A stretch of 64,000 bases of DNA from Actinosynnema sp. ALI-1.44 (lineage in GTDB: Bacteria > Actinomycetota > Actinomycetes > Mycobacteriales > Pseudonocardiaceae): NCBI RefSeq assembly GCF_001984155.1, contig NZ_MTQO01000043.1, forward strand, positions 282,547 through 346,546, written 5' to 3'. A program made the translations under genes and the position numbers. The notes beneath the pieces are model-generated. The model was not told where the DNA came from, ran no database searches, and saw nothing but the letters and a program-made list of their open reading frames with translations. Of this stretch, positions 42,787-51,380 are shown one piece after another (positions within the stretch are counted from its first letter, which is position 1; each line of letters starts with the position of its first letter).

Positions 42787-43604
42787 TTGACGCCTCCCGC
42801 CGTGAGCCCGGTGATGATCCGCCGCTGGAACACCAGGACCAGGACCACCAGCGGGACGGTGACGATCACTCCGGCGGCCATCTGGGTGCCGAAGGGCTGG
42901 TCGAACCCGTACGCGCCGGTGAACCGCGAGATCGCCACGGTCGCGGTCTGCATGGTTTTGTCGTTGACCATCGACAGCGCGATGATGAACTCGTTCCACG
43001 CGGTGATGAACGTGATGATCGCCGTGGTGAACACGCCAGGAGCGGCCAGCGGCAGGATGATCCGGCGGAACGCCTGCAACCGCGTGCACCCGTCGATCAT
43101 CGCGGCCTCTTCGAGCTCGCCCGGCATCTGCCGGAAGAACGCGTTGAGGTTCCACACCGCGAGGGGCAGGGCGAACGACATGCTCGGCACGATCATCGCC
43201 TGGTAGGTGTTGATCCAGTCGATGTCGGTGAACAGCTTCAGCAACGGCACGACCAGCGAGATGCCGGGGAACATGGACGTCGCGATGATCAGCGCGGCGA
43301 CCGCGTTCTTGAACCGGAACCGCAGCCGGGCCATGGCGTACGCCGCCGACAGGCCGATCAGCAACGTCAACACCGTGGCGATCCCAGCCACCACCAGGCT
43401 GTTGAGCAGCGCACGACCGAACCCGACATCCGTGCCGAACACCGCGGTGAAGTTGGTCGCCGAGACCGGGTTCGGGATCGGCGAGAGCGAGAACTGGTCG
43501 GACGGCCTGCGGAACGCCGACGCCAGCATCCAGTAGAACGGCGCGAGGCAGTACACCAGGATCGCGGCCAGACCGGCGTAGCGCAGCACGACACGGCTGT
43601 TCAT
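42783..43604 (-). CDS. Carbohydrate ABC transporter permease (MalG type)
   Basis: 273 residues from ATG 43602-43604, overlapping the previous permease stop. Six membrane helices are visible and the cytoplasmic EAA loop reads 'EEAAMIDGCTRLQAFRRIIL' before 'PLAAPG', which is the MalG/LacG signature that docks the ATPase. 'YWMLASAFRRPSDQF' near the start is typical of the second permease of CUT1 systems. It forms the inner-membrane channel with the upstream MalF-type permease. No ATPase gene is present in the locus. Confidence 0.93.
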   Translation of the reverse strand: MNSRVVLRYAGLAAILVYCLAPFYWMLASAFRRPSDQFSLSPIPNPVSATNFTAVFGTDVGFGRALLNSLVVAGIATVLTLLIGLSAAYAMARLRFRFKNAVAALIIATSMFPGISLVVPLLKLFTDIDWINTYQAMIVPSMSFALPLAVWNLNAFFRQMPGELEEAAMIDGCTRLQAFRRIILPLAAPGVFTTAIITFITAWNEFIIALSMVNDKTMQTATVAISRFTGAYGFDQPFGTQMAAGVIVTVPLVVLVLVFQRRIITGLTAGGVK

Positions 43605-44584
43605 GCGGGCACCACCTCGGCCTGGGGCAGCGGCTTGGGTCTGCGTTCCCGCGCCTGCCTGCCGCGGTCACGCGCCTCGCCGATCACGTCCGCGCCCAAC
43701 AGCTTCACGAACACGAACGCCACGACGGCGATGTACACGAACAGGATCGTGGCGTAGGCCGCGGCCGGCCCGAACCGGAGGTTGCTCGCCTCGTCCCACG
43801 CCAGCATCGTCAGCGTCTCGACGGATTCCTTGCGGTTGCCGATCAACACGAACGGCAGGTCGAACATCCGCAGCGAGTCCAGCACCCGGAACAGCACCGC
43901 GACCACGAGCACCGGCCGGACGAGGGGAAGCGTGATCGACCAGAACTGCCGCGCCGGGCTGGCGCCGTCCACCCTGGCGGCCTCGTAGACGTCACGGGGG
44001 ATCACCTGCAGACCGGCGAGCACGAGCAACCCGACGAACGGCGCGGTCTTCCAGACGTCCGCGATCATCACCGCGAACTTGGCGTGCCAGCCTTCGGTCG
44101 TCCACAGGATCTGGTTGCCGATCAACGCGTTCGCCACGCCGTCGGCCTGGAAGATCCACTGCCAGAGGATCGCCGACACGGCCGTCGGGATCGCCCACGG
44201 CACCAGGATGCTCGCCCGGACCAGGCCGCGCCAGCGCAGCGCCTGGTGCATCACGAGCGCCATCGCGACCCCGATGACGACTTCGGCGGCCACGGTGGTC
44301 ACGGTGAAGAACGTGGTGTTGCCGAACGCGTTCCAGAACCGGGCGGCGGCGGGCCCGCTGAACATCCCCGTGTAGTTGTCCACTCCGACGAACTGGTCGC
44401 CCTGCACGACGAATCCGTCCGCGTCGACCGTCTGCCCGCTCCGGTACAGCGATTCCCGCAGCGCGGCGACCAGCGGGTAGCCGACGACCAGGCCGAGCAC
44501 GATGAAAGTGGGCGACAGCAGGAGTGCGGCGAGCCGTCCGGCCTCACCCGCCGCTCTGCCGCCGCGCCGGGCAGGCGTGGTCAC
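43601..44584 (-). CDS. Sugar ABC transporter permease (MalF type)
   Basis: 327 residues from GTG 44582-44584, overlapping the binding-protein stop codon. A basic cytoplasmic start is followed by six helices, with 'LLLSPTFIVLGLVVGYPLVA' first. The EAA loop is 'YEAARVDGASPARQFWSITL' then 'PLVRP'. 'LVPWAIPTAVSAILWQWIF' is a conserved MalF/UgpA helix. The C-terminus carries a charged tail (DRGRQARERRPKPLP). It partners with the MalG-type permease and the lipoprotein binding protein of the same transcript. Confidence 0.93.
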   Translation of the reverse strand: MTTPARRGGRAAGEAGRLAALLLSPTFIVLGLVVGYPLVAALRESLYRSGQTVDADGFVVQGDQFVGVDNYTGMFSGPAAARFWNAFGNTTFFTVTTVAAEVVIGVAMALVMHQALRWRGLVRASILVPWAIPTAVSAILWQWIFQADGVANALIGNQILWTTEGWHAKFAVMIADVWKTAPFVGLLVLAGLQVIPRDVYEAARVDGASPARQFWSITLPLVRPVLVVAVLFRVLDSLRMFDLPFVLIGNRKESVETLTMLAWDEASNLRFGPAAAYATILFVYIAVVAFVFVKLLGADVIGEARDRGRQARERRPKPLPQAEVVPA

Positions 44585-45894
44585 TTGAGCAGATCCTGGA
44601 GCTTCGCTTGCAGTTCCTTCAGCGCCGTGGCGCTGTCCTTGTTCTTGGTCAGCGCCGCGTAGGCGGCCTCCTGGATCGCGCTGGTGACGTCGCCGTAGCG
44701 GACGGCCTTCGGGCGCGGCTTGGCGCTGAGGATCGACTCCTTGAGCGTCTTGAGGTACGGGAACTGCTTGTTCAGTTCGGCGTCGTCGTAGAGGTTCGTG
44801 CGGGTCGGTGCCTGCGAGGTGGCCAGCAGGTTCGAGCGCTCGGCCGCTTCGGAGGTGAAGAACTTGATGAAGTCGAGCGCGGTCGCCTTGTTCTTGGCGA
44901 ACGCGGAGATCGCGAAGTTGTGCCCGCCGAGGCTGGACACGCCCGGTCCGGAACCGTTGCCGGGCAGGGGAGCCACGTCGAACTTGCCCGCGACCTGCGA
45001 CGAGCCGTCGGTCTTGCTGGCCAGTGCCCACTGGTAGGGCCACTGGCGCATGAACAGCAGCTCACCTGCCTGGAACGCCCGGCGGCCGTCCTCCTCCTTG
45101 AAGGTGATGGCCTTCTGCGGGATCTGGCCGCTGGCGAACCCGTTGACCAGCTTGTCCAGGCCGGCCTTGGCCTGTGGTGTGTCCACAGTGGGCTTGCCGG
45201 AGCCGTCGACGATCGATCCGCCTGCCGAGTTGACCGACTCGTCGAAGTTGACCGTCAGGCCCTCGTACTTGTCGAACTGCCCGCCGTAGCAGCCGATGCT
45301 CGCCGCCTCGGGCAACGCCTTGACCTTCTGGCACGCGGAGGTCAGCTCATCCCACGTCTTCGGCGGCTGGACGCCTGCCTTCTCCAACAGGTCCTTGCGG
45401 TAGTACAGCAGCCCGCCGTCGGAGTAGACCGGCACGGCGTAGAGCTTGTCGCGGTACTCCGCGGTCGCCACGGCCGGTTTGAGGAAGTTGTTCAGGTCGA
45501 ACTGGTCACGCGGGAGCTCGACCACCCACCGGTTGGCCGCGAACTCCGCGGTCCACACCACGTCCATGTTCAGCACGGTGTAGGCGTCGGACTTCACCTG
45601 CGCGTTCTGGATCATCTGCTGGCGCTGGCCGTCGGCCGAGTCGGGCAGCTCGACCAACCGGACCTTCTCGTTGGGGTGCGCGGCGTTCCACTCGTCGGAC
45701 AGCTTCTGCATGTTGTTGGACGTGTCCTTGCCGGTGGCCAGGGTGATCTCGCCGCGTCCCTCGAGCGCGGGCGCGGCGCCGCCGCCCCCACCGGTCGTTC
45801 CGCCGGACCCGCCCGAGCCTCCGCTACCGCACGCGGTGACCAGTAACACCGCGCTCGCCAGCGCCGTCAAGCGCAGCGTGGTCCTCTGTGCCAT
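44581..45894 (-). CDS. Sugar-binding lipoprotein of an ABC importer (LpqY/MalE type)
   Basis: 437 residues from ATG 45892-45894. The signal ends in the lipobox 'LLVTAC' with Cys22 as the lipid anchor, followed by a Gly/Ser linker. The mature part is a group 1 extracellular solute-binding protein: 'GEITLATGKDTSNNMQKLSD', 'TVLNMDVVWTAEFAANRWVV', 'YAVPVYSDGGLLYYRKDLLE' and 'FMRQWPYQWALAS'. The 'DVVWTAEFA' strand is typical of binders of trehalose- or maltose-like disaccharides (LpqY, ThuE), which fits the glucosidase-type enzymes on both sides, but the ligand is an inference. It lies 28 bp after the LacI regulator gene. Confidence 0.92.
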   Translation of the reverse strand: MAQRTTLRLTALASAVLLVTACGSGGSGGSGGTTGGGGGAAPALEGRGEITLATGKDTSNNMQKLSDEWNAAHPNEKVRLVELPDSADGQRQQMIQNAQVKSDAYTVLNMDVVWTAEFAANRWVVELPRDQFDLNNFLKPAVATAEYRDKLYAVPVYSDGGLLYYRKDLLEKAGVQPPKTWDELTSACQKVKALPEAASIGCYGGQFDKYEGLTVNFDESVNSAGGSIVDGSGKPTVDTPQAKAGLDKLVNGFASGQIPQKAITFKEEDGRRAFQAGELLFMRQWPYQWALASKTDGSSQVAGKFDVAPLPGNGSGPGVSSLGGHNFAISAFAKNKATALDFIKFFTSEAAERSNLLATSQAPTRTNLYDDAELNKQFPYLKTLKESILSAKPRPKAVRYGDVTSAIQEAAYAALTKNKDSATALKELQAKLQDLLK

Positions 45895-45922
45895 CAGCTT
45901 CTCCCATCACCGTTGATGCCGC

Positions 45923-46942
45923 TCAATCAATGGGCGCACTGCCCCGTGCCACGATCCGCCCGCGCAGCAGGACGCCGCCGGAGTGCCCTGCCCCGGCGTC
46001 CAGCAGCCGGACCAGGGCCGAGGTGATCTCGGCGGTCGGCTGGCTGACCGTGGTCAGTCCGCCGTCCACCGAACTGGCCAGCACCGAGTCGTCGAAGCCG
46101 GTCACCCAGACGTCGTGCCCGGGGCGCAGCTTCCGGCGCCGGACCTCGGTCAGCACCCCGACCGCGAGCAGGTCGCTCGCCGCGACGATCGCCGTCGGCG
46201 GATTCGCGTCGTCCAACAGGACGGCTGTGGCTCGTGCGGCTGCCTGCATGCTGTCGGAATCGGCACAAGCGGACTGCTCCGAGAGACCCAGGCGTCGGCA
46301 TTCCTCCTGCCAGCCCCGGCGACGGTCGTGCGCCGCGCCCATCGGGACCGGGTCGCACCAGCCGACGAAGGCGATCTGGTCGTGCCCGGCCGAGTGCAAC
46401 CTGCCGACCATCTCCGCACATGCGCCCGCGCCGTCCACATCGACCCACGGACCGGGCTGCTCGCCGTGCGCGGGCCAGGTGCGGCCGAAGGAGGCGAACG
46501 GGATGCCGCGGCCTGCCAGCCACGTGTGCCGCGGGTCGTCGCCGACGGTGTCGGACAGGATGAAGGCGTCGACGGCGCGCTGCGCGACCAGATCCGCGTA
46601 CGTGGCTAGACCCCCGGCGCCGTCCGGCGCGGTGAACACCAGCATCCGCCGTCCGGTGCGCTCGACGGCTTCGGTGAGCGCGTGCAGGAACGGATCCATG
46701 AACAGGCTGCGGCCGGGGTGGCGGGCCAGGCAGTGGCCGATCAGCCCGGCCTGGCGGGTGGCGAGGCTGCGCGCCGTGCGGTTGGGCTGGTAGCCCAGTG
46801 CTTCGATCGCGGCCTGGACCTTGCGCAGGGTCGCTTCCTCGACGCGGTCCGGCGCGTTGATGACGTTGGAGACGGTTTGTCGTGACACCCCGGCCCGCAC
46901 CGCGACCTGGCGGAGTGTCACCGCTTGCCCGTGTTCCGTCAC
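45923..46942 (-). CDS. LacI-family repressor of the sugar locus
   Basis: 339 residues from ATG 46940-46942. The LacI HTH and hinge are intact: 'TLRQVAVRAGVSRQTVSNVI', then 'ALGYQPNRTARSLATRQAG'. Residues ~65-339 form the periplasmic-binding-protein-like sensor (IGHCLARHPGRSLFMDPFLH; 'VWVTGFDDSVLASS'). It is the first gene of the minus-strand run regulator, binding protein, two permeases and secreted glycosidase, and faces a divergent cytosolic glycosidase gene. A perfect 16-bp palindrome 41 bases upstream of its start is the likely operator for both directions. Confidence 0.92.
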   Translation of the reverse strand: MTEHGQAVTLRQVAVRAGVSRQTVSNVINAPDRVEEATLRKVQAAIEALGYQPNRTARSLATRQAGLIGHCLARHPGRSLFMDPFLHALTEAVERTGRRMLVFTAPDGAGGLATYADLVAQRAVDAFILSDTVGDDPRHTWLAGRGIPFASFGRTWPAHGEQPGPWVDVDGAGACAEMVGRLHSAGHDQIAFVGWCDPVPMGAAHDRRRGWQEECRRLGLSEQSACADSDSMQAAARATAVLLDDANPPTAIVAASDLLAVGVLTEVRRRKLRPGHDVWVTGFDDSVLASSVDGGLTTVSQPTAEITSALVRLLDAGAGHSGGVLLRGRIVARGSAPID

Positions 46943-46983
46943 CGTCCACTCCCGACGCTCGTCGAGCTGTTCCGCGTTCCGCG

Positions 46984-46999
46984 TTTTGACCGGTCAAAA
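46984..46999. promoter_or_regulatory. LacI-type operator, perfect 16-bp palindrome
   Basis: TTTTGACCGGTCAAAA is fully self-complementary with the central CG step usual for LacI-family operators. It lies in the 123-bp divergent space between the lacI-type gene and the plus-strand glycosidase gene. Confidence 0.75.
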
Positions 47000-47065
47000 T
47001 TGAGCGGTAACTGTTGCTCACGCCACTTGCCGATGTCAAGACCGCTGTGCCCGCGGGGAGGAACT

Positions 47066-48922
47066 GTGACCGGACCGAGCGCATCCCAGCACACACTCGT
47101 CACCGTTCTGGCAGCACCGTCCTTGGTGCTGTCGGACCAGGGTGGTGATCTGCCCTGTGATCTGCCCGGGGGGTCGTGCGGGTGGTTCATCCGGGACAAG
47201 CGTGCGCTTTCGGTCGTCCAACTGACGATCGACGACATGCCCCTGGTCACGGTCGGACGCCGTCAGGACCACCCGTCGCGCGTCACCTTCGACGCCGTGG
47301 CGCGGGGATCCGCCGGGCAGTGGCGGGATTCGACCGTCCACGTGCGACGCGACCGCGTGCTGGCCGAGTCGGATCTCGTGGAGCGGCTGGAGATCACCAA
47401 CTTCGGCGGCGACAGCCGGGCGCTGACCGTCACGATGCTCCTGGCCACGGACTTCGCCGGGGTGGACGCCGTGAAGGCGGGCCGCGAGACCGAGTTGGTC
47501 GCGCCGACAGCCGACGGGGATGTCCTGCGTTGGCGCGACAACGTGACGTTACGCGCGGAACCTGTTGGGGCGGTGGCGATCGACAACAGTGTGGCGCGGT
47601 TGACGTGGCACGTGGAGTTGGCGGCGCGCCAGACATGGCGGCTGGCGCTGACCGCGCACGCGGCGCCCGAACCAGCGGACTTCGCTCAGCTCCCGGTCCA
47701 GGTCCGCCCGCGGTGGAACACCGAGCCCGGCGGAATGGCCGGGACGAACCTGGCGGATCTGCGCGCCCTGCTGCTCGCGGACCCGCAGGACCCGGCGGAC
47801 TCGTACGCGGCGGCCGGAAGCCCCTGGTACCTCACGTTGTTCGGCCGTGACTCGATCTGGGCCGCGCGGCTGCTGCTCCCGCTGGGCACGGACCTCGCGG
47901 CGGGCACGCTGCGTGCGCTGGCCCGTCGCCAGGGAACCCGGTACGACCGGGATTCCGAGCAGCAGCCCGGCAAGATCCCGCACGAGCTGCGCACCGGCGC
48001 CATCGACACCGGTCAGGTCCGGCTGAGCTCCCGCTACTACGGCACGATAGACGCGACCCCGCTGTGGATCTGTCTGGTGCACGACGCATGGCGCGCGGGC
48101 ATGCCCGCCGACGAGGTCCGTGCGCTGATGCCGAACCTCGTGGCCGCGATGGGCTGGTTGACCGGCCCGGACGCCGATCCCGACGGCGACGGCCTGATCG
48201 AGTACGTGCCGTCGGCGTCCGGTGGCCTGACCCATCAGGGCTGGAAAGACTCCCACGACGCGTTCCTGCACCACGACGGCCGTCACCCGGCGGCGCCGCT
48301 GGCGTTGTGCGAGGCCCAGGGCTACGCCTACGCCGCCGCGATCGCCGCCGCCGGCCTGGCACCGGCCTTCGACCTGCCGAATGCTCCACTGTGGACAGAA
48401 TGGGCGGCGCGGCTGAAGGAGCGGTTCCGTGCGGCCTTCTGGACCGAGGACGCCTCCGGCCGCTACCCGGCGATCGCACTGGACGGCACGAAGACCCCGG
48501 TCGACGGCGCCACGTCGAACATGGGCCACCTGCTCGGCACCGGCCTGCTGGACGCGGCGGAAGCGGCGCTCGTCGCCGCACGCCTGGGCGGCTCGGACAT
48601 GCTCACCCCCTACGGCCTGCGCACGCTGAGCGCGGACAGCCCGACGTACAACCCGTTCAGCTACCACCGCGGATCGATCTGGCCGCACGACACCGCGATC
48701 GTGATGACCGGGCTGACCGCGGAAGGCCACCACGACCTGGCGGCCCGGATGGCACGCGGTATCGTCCGGGCCAGCGAGCGGTTCGACGGCCACACGCCCG
48801 AGCTGTACGTGGTGTTGGATGGTGCGCCGCTGGCGTATCCCTCCGCGTGCGTCCCACAGGCATGGTCGGCCGCCGCCGTCGTCCGGGCCGCGTGGACACT
48901 GGGAACAGGAGTGGAAATCTGA
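47066..48922 (+). CDS. Cytosolic glycogen-debranching-type (amylo-alpha-1,6-glucosidase family) glycosidase
   Basis: 618 residues from GTG 47066, with a GGGGAGGAA ribosome site. An N-terminal beta domain of the glycogen-debranching N type ('GWFIRDKRALSVVQLTIDD') occupies residues ~15-210. An alpha/alpha barrel follows, with 'SPWYLTLFGRDSIWAARLLL' (Asp as acid candidate), 'DGDGLIEYVPSASGGLTHQG' then 'WKDSHDA', and 'MLTPYGLRTLSADSPTYNPF' with 'YHRGSIWPHDTAI'. These are signatures of the MGH-like debranching group. There is no signal peptide, so it acts on the sugar brought in by the divergent ABC importer. Shared control by the LacI regulator is likely. Confidence 0.87.
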   Translation: MTGPSASQHTLVTVLAAPSLVLSDQGGDLPCDLPGGSCGWFIRDKRALSVVQLTIDDMPLVTVGRRQDHPSRVTFDAVARGSAGQWRDSTVHVRRDRVLAESDLVERLEITNFGGDSRALTVTMLLATDFAGVDAVKAGRETELVAPTADGDVLRWRDNVTLRAEPVGAVAIDNSVARLTWHVELAARQTWRLALTAHAAPEPADFAQLPVQVRPRWNTEPGGMAGTNLADLRALLLADPQDPADSYAAAGSPWYLTLFGRDSIWAARLLLPLGTDLAAGTLRALARRQGTRYDRDSEQQPGKIPHELRTGAIDTGQVRLSSRYYGTIDATPLWICLVHDAWRAGMPADEVRALMPNLVAAMGWLTGPDADPDGDGLIEYVPSASGGLTHQGWKDSHDAFLHHDGRHPAAPLALCEAQGYAYAAAIAAAGLAPAFDLPNAPLWTEWAARLKERFRAAFWTEDASGRYPAIALDGTKTPVDGATSNMGHLLGTGLLDAAEAALVAARLGGSDMLTPYGLRTLSADSPTYNPFSYHRGSIWPHDTAIVMTGLTAEGHHDLAARMARGIVRASERFDGHTPELYVVLDGAPLAYPSACVPQAWSAAAVVRAAWTLGTGVEI

Positions 48923-49013
48923 CCCAAGCGGGGTGAGTTCCGGGTCGGATTCAGGCAGAATCCCGACGGTCACGGCGGTCAGGCATGGCGATCAGAGCGG
49001 TCGAGGGGAAGCG

Positions 49014-50285
49014 ATGAAGACCTTCAACATGGCGGCACCGGTCGACCCGGCCGAAGGAGTGGTCGCGCACACGGTCGCCGACGTCCAGGCCGCGATCAGG
49101 CGTGCCGTGTCGAAGGGACTGCGGGTCAGGACGTACACCACCGGGCACGCGTCGGCGACCTACGGGCCGATGCACGACGCGTTGGTGATCCAGACCGACA
49201 TCGAGGGCGGCGTGCGGGTCGACGTCGACGCGAGGACCGCGCGTATCCCGGCGGGATCGTCGTGGGGCGAGGTCGTGGCCGCGACGAGTCCGCATGGACT
49301 GGTCGCTGTGCACGGTACGGCGGCGACTGTCGGTGTCGTCGGGTACATGCTGCGGGGTGGCCTGAGCTTCTACAGCCGCATGTTCGGGCTCGCGCCGAAC
49401 TCGATCCGCTCGATCGACCTGGTCACCGCCGACGGTGAACCGCGGACGGCGGACGGCGAGCTGTTCTGGGCGCTGCGGGGCGGCGGTGGTGGGTTCGGCG
49501 TCGTGACGGCGGTGGAGATCGACCTGTTCCCGGTGTCGTCGGTGATCACCGGCGCGTCGTTCTGGCCGGTGGCCGAGGCCGGCCGGATCGTGAAGCTGTG
49601 GCGTGACTGGGCCAAGGACGCGCCCGACACCGTGACCACGTCGTTGCGGCTGATGAACATCGCCCCCGGGCCCGGCAAGCCGGAGCCGATCACGTCCGGC
49701 CAGGTGGTCTGCGTCGACGGGGCGATCATCGGCGACACGGCCGAGTCGCGGTCCATCCGTGACAGCCTGCTCGGACCGCTCGGCGAGCCGGTGCACGACA
49801 CGTGGCACGCGGCGGGCCCGGAGGCGGTCCTGGCCACGCACATGGACCCGCCGAACCCGGTCAAGTCGTTCGGCGACCACATGCTGTTGAACGACGTCGA
49901 CGCGGACACCTTCGTCGCCGCGGCGGGCTCAGGGTCGCCGTTGCTGTCGGCGGAGTTGCGTCAGCTCGGCGGCGCGATCGGCCGCCCGCACCCGGAGGGC
50001 GGGGTGCTCGACCACGTCGCCGAGCCGTTGCTGTACCAGTGTGTGGGGTCGGCGGCGGATCCGGCGACGACCGAGGCGGGCAGGCGGCGTGCCGAGAGGA
50101 TCAGGGCCGAGCTGGCGCCGTGGGACACCGGCCGCACGGTTCCCAGTTTCGTCGGCAGCCACCTGCAGCCGCAGGGACACCTGGACGCCGAACAGGTCGT
50201 CGCGGTCGACCGGATCAGGCAGCAGGTGGACCCGACCGGCCTGTTCCGCGGCGACATCTGTCCGAACGCGACCGTCGCGACCTAG
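49014..50285 (+). CDS. FAD-linked oxidase (berberine-bridge-enzyme-like)
   Basis: 423 residues from ATG 49014, with a GAGGGGAAG ribosome site. The p-cresol methylhydroxylase-type FAD domain covers ~20-190: 'GLRVRTYTTGHASATYGPMH', 'RTARIPAGSSWGEVVAA' and 'AATVGVVGYMLRGGLSFYSR'. The usual bicovalent His and Cys positions are not occupied by the canonical 'GGHS' and 'CPTVG' motifs (TGHAS and TAATVG here), so FAD may be held by one bond or none. A BBE C-terminal segment ends in 'DPTGLFRGDICPNA'. Cytosolic, substrate unknown. It converges on the orphan substrate-binding protein gene with a 4-bp overlap. Confidence 0.87.
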   Translation: MKTFNMAAPVDPAEGVVAHTVADVQAAIRRAVSKGLRVRTYTTGHASATYGPMHDALVIQTDIEGGVRVDVDARTARIPAGSSWGEVVAATSPHGLVAVHGTAATVGVVGYMLRGGLSFYSRMFGLAPNSIRSIDLVTADGEPRTADGELFWALRGGGGGFGVVTAVEIDLFPVSSVITGASFWPVAEAGRIVKLWRDWAKDAPDTVTTSLRLMNIAPGPGKPEPITSGQVVCVDGAIIGDTAESRSIRDSLLGPLGEPVHDTWHAAGPEAVLATHMDPPNPVKSFGDHMLLNDVDADTFVAAAGSGSPLLSAELRQLGGAIGRPHPEGGVLDHVAEPLLYQCVGSAADPATTEAGRRRAERIRAELAPWDTGRTVPSFVGSHLQPQGHLDAEQVVAVDRIRQQVDPTGLFRGDICPNATVAT

Positions 50286-51250
50286 GGTGCGTTGACGAAA
50301 CTCGCGTCGAAGACGCCGTCCAGCGACGGTTGCCGTTCGGTCAAACCGGTCCGCTGCATGAAGTCGGCGACCTGGGTCGCCTCACGGTGCAGTCGCAGGC
50401 TGCCGAACGCCTCCTTGTTCTGCTGCTTGGTCAGGAACGTGGTGCCCGGCTGGTAGGCGCGGTAGGTCTGCGGGCTGACGCCCGCGCGCCGAGCCATGAT
50501 CGCGGTCGCCTCGTCCGGGTTCCGCGCGATCCAGCCCAGTGTCTCGAACCACGTGTTCACGATGCGCTGCACCAGGTCCGGTCGCAGCCGGGCCAGCTGG
50601 GAGCGGACCACCAGGGTGTCCGGGATCGAGCTGGGGAACTCCGCCGAGCTGGTCAGCCGGGTGCTGCCGGGCCGTGCCAGCGCGGTCGTGGTGTACGGCG
50701 CCCACGCGCCGACCGCGTCGACCTGGCCCGCGGCGAACACCGCCGCGGCGGAGTGGGTCATGGTCGACACGACCTGGATGTCGCCTTCGTGCAGCTTGGC
50801 CCGGTGGAGCGCCAGCAGGAGCAGGTAGTGGTCGACCGTGCCCTTCTCGACGGCCACCGTCTTGCCCTTGAGGTCACGCACGCTGGTGATCCCGTGCCGC
50901 GCGATGATCTGGTCGTTGCCCGTCGAGACGTCGTTGACGAGCACGGTGGTCTGCTGGGCGCCGCCGCTGACCGAGGCGAGCGTGTCGTTGAGCGTCTGGC
51001 TGTTGGCGTCGATCGCGCCCGTGGTCAGCGCGGTGAGGCTGTCGGTGTAGCTGTCGAAGAACTTCAGATCGACGTCCACCCCGTTCACCGCGAAGAACCC
51101 CTTCTCGGCGGCGACCTGCCACGGCATCCAGCCCGGCCACGCGGTGAACCCCAGGGTGACCTTCGTCGGGACGGCCGGTGGCCCGCCGCACGACGACACG
51201 CCGAGCAGCCCCACGACAGACACCAGTGCGGCGAGTAACCGTGCTCTCAT
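50282..51250 (-). CDS. Orphan ABC substrate-binding lipoprotein (NrtA/SsuA/TauA type)
   Basis: 322 residues from ATG 51248-51250, preceded by GGGAGTGGAAG. The signal ends in 'LLGVSSCGG', a lipobox. The mature part has 'KVTLGFTAWPGWMPWQVAAE', 'VDVDLKFFDSYTDSLTAL' and 'LKGKTVAVEKGTVDHYLLLL', the NMT1/SsuA-like pattern of binders for nitrate, sulfonates, taurine or thiamine precursors. There is no permease or ATPase gene next to it, so it is an orphan that must use a system encoded elsewhere or act as a sensor. Substrate undetermined. Confidence 0.87.
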   Translation of the reverse strand: MRARLLAALVSVVGLLGVSSCGGPPAVPTKVTLGFTAWPGWMPWQVAAEKGFFAVNGVDVDLKFFDSYTDSLTALTTGAIDANSQTLNDTLASVSGGAQQTTVLVNDVSTGNDQIIARHGITSVRDLKGKTVAVEKGTVDHYLLLLALHRAKLHEGDIQVVSTMTHSAAAVFAAGQVDAVGAWAPYTTTALARPGSTRLTSSAEFPSSIPDTLVVRSQLARLRPDLVQRIVNTWFETLGWIARNPDEATAIMARRAGVSPQTYRAYQPGTTFLTKQQNKEAFGSLRLHREATQVADFMQRTGLTERQPSLDGVFDASFVNAP

Positions 51251-51299
51251 CTTCCACTCCCAGGCCGAGCAGCCCCCGAATGGGCACAACCTACCTCCA

Positions 51300-51380
51300 G
51301 TGGTGGTGCTGCCGGGCGTCTACGGCTACCCGGAAGCAGCCGCCAAGCGCATCGACAAGGCGATGGACAAGGCCCTGTGT
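51300..51380 (+). pseudogene. Short coding-like remnant
   Basis: A 26-codon stretch from GTG 51300, 'MVVLPGVYGYPEAAAKRIDK' then 'AMDKAL', ends at TAG 51378-51380, 1 base into the converging YczE gene end. Its third positions are mainly G or C and the peptide looks like the C-terminal helix of a larger protein. No ribosome site or upstream domain remains. I cannot name the family; a micro-protein is possible but less likely. Confidence 0.3.

Noticed and set aside
40135..43206. Long plus-strand open frame of about 1000 codons opposite the glycosidase and permease genes
   Set aside because: Antisense shadow caused by high GC; the minus strand encodes a signal peptide, glycosidase domains and overlapping permease genes with correct coupling.
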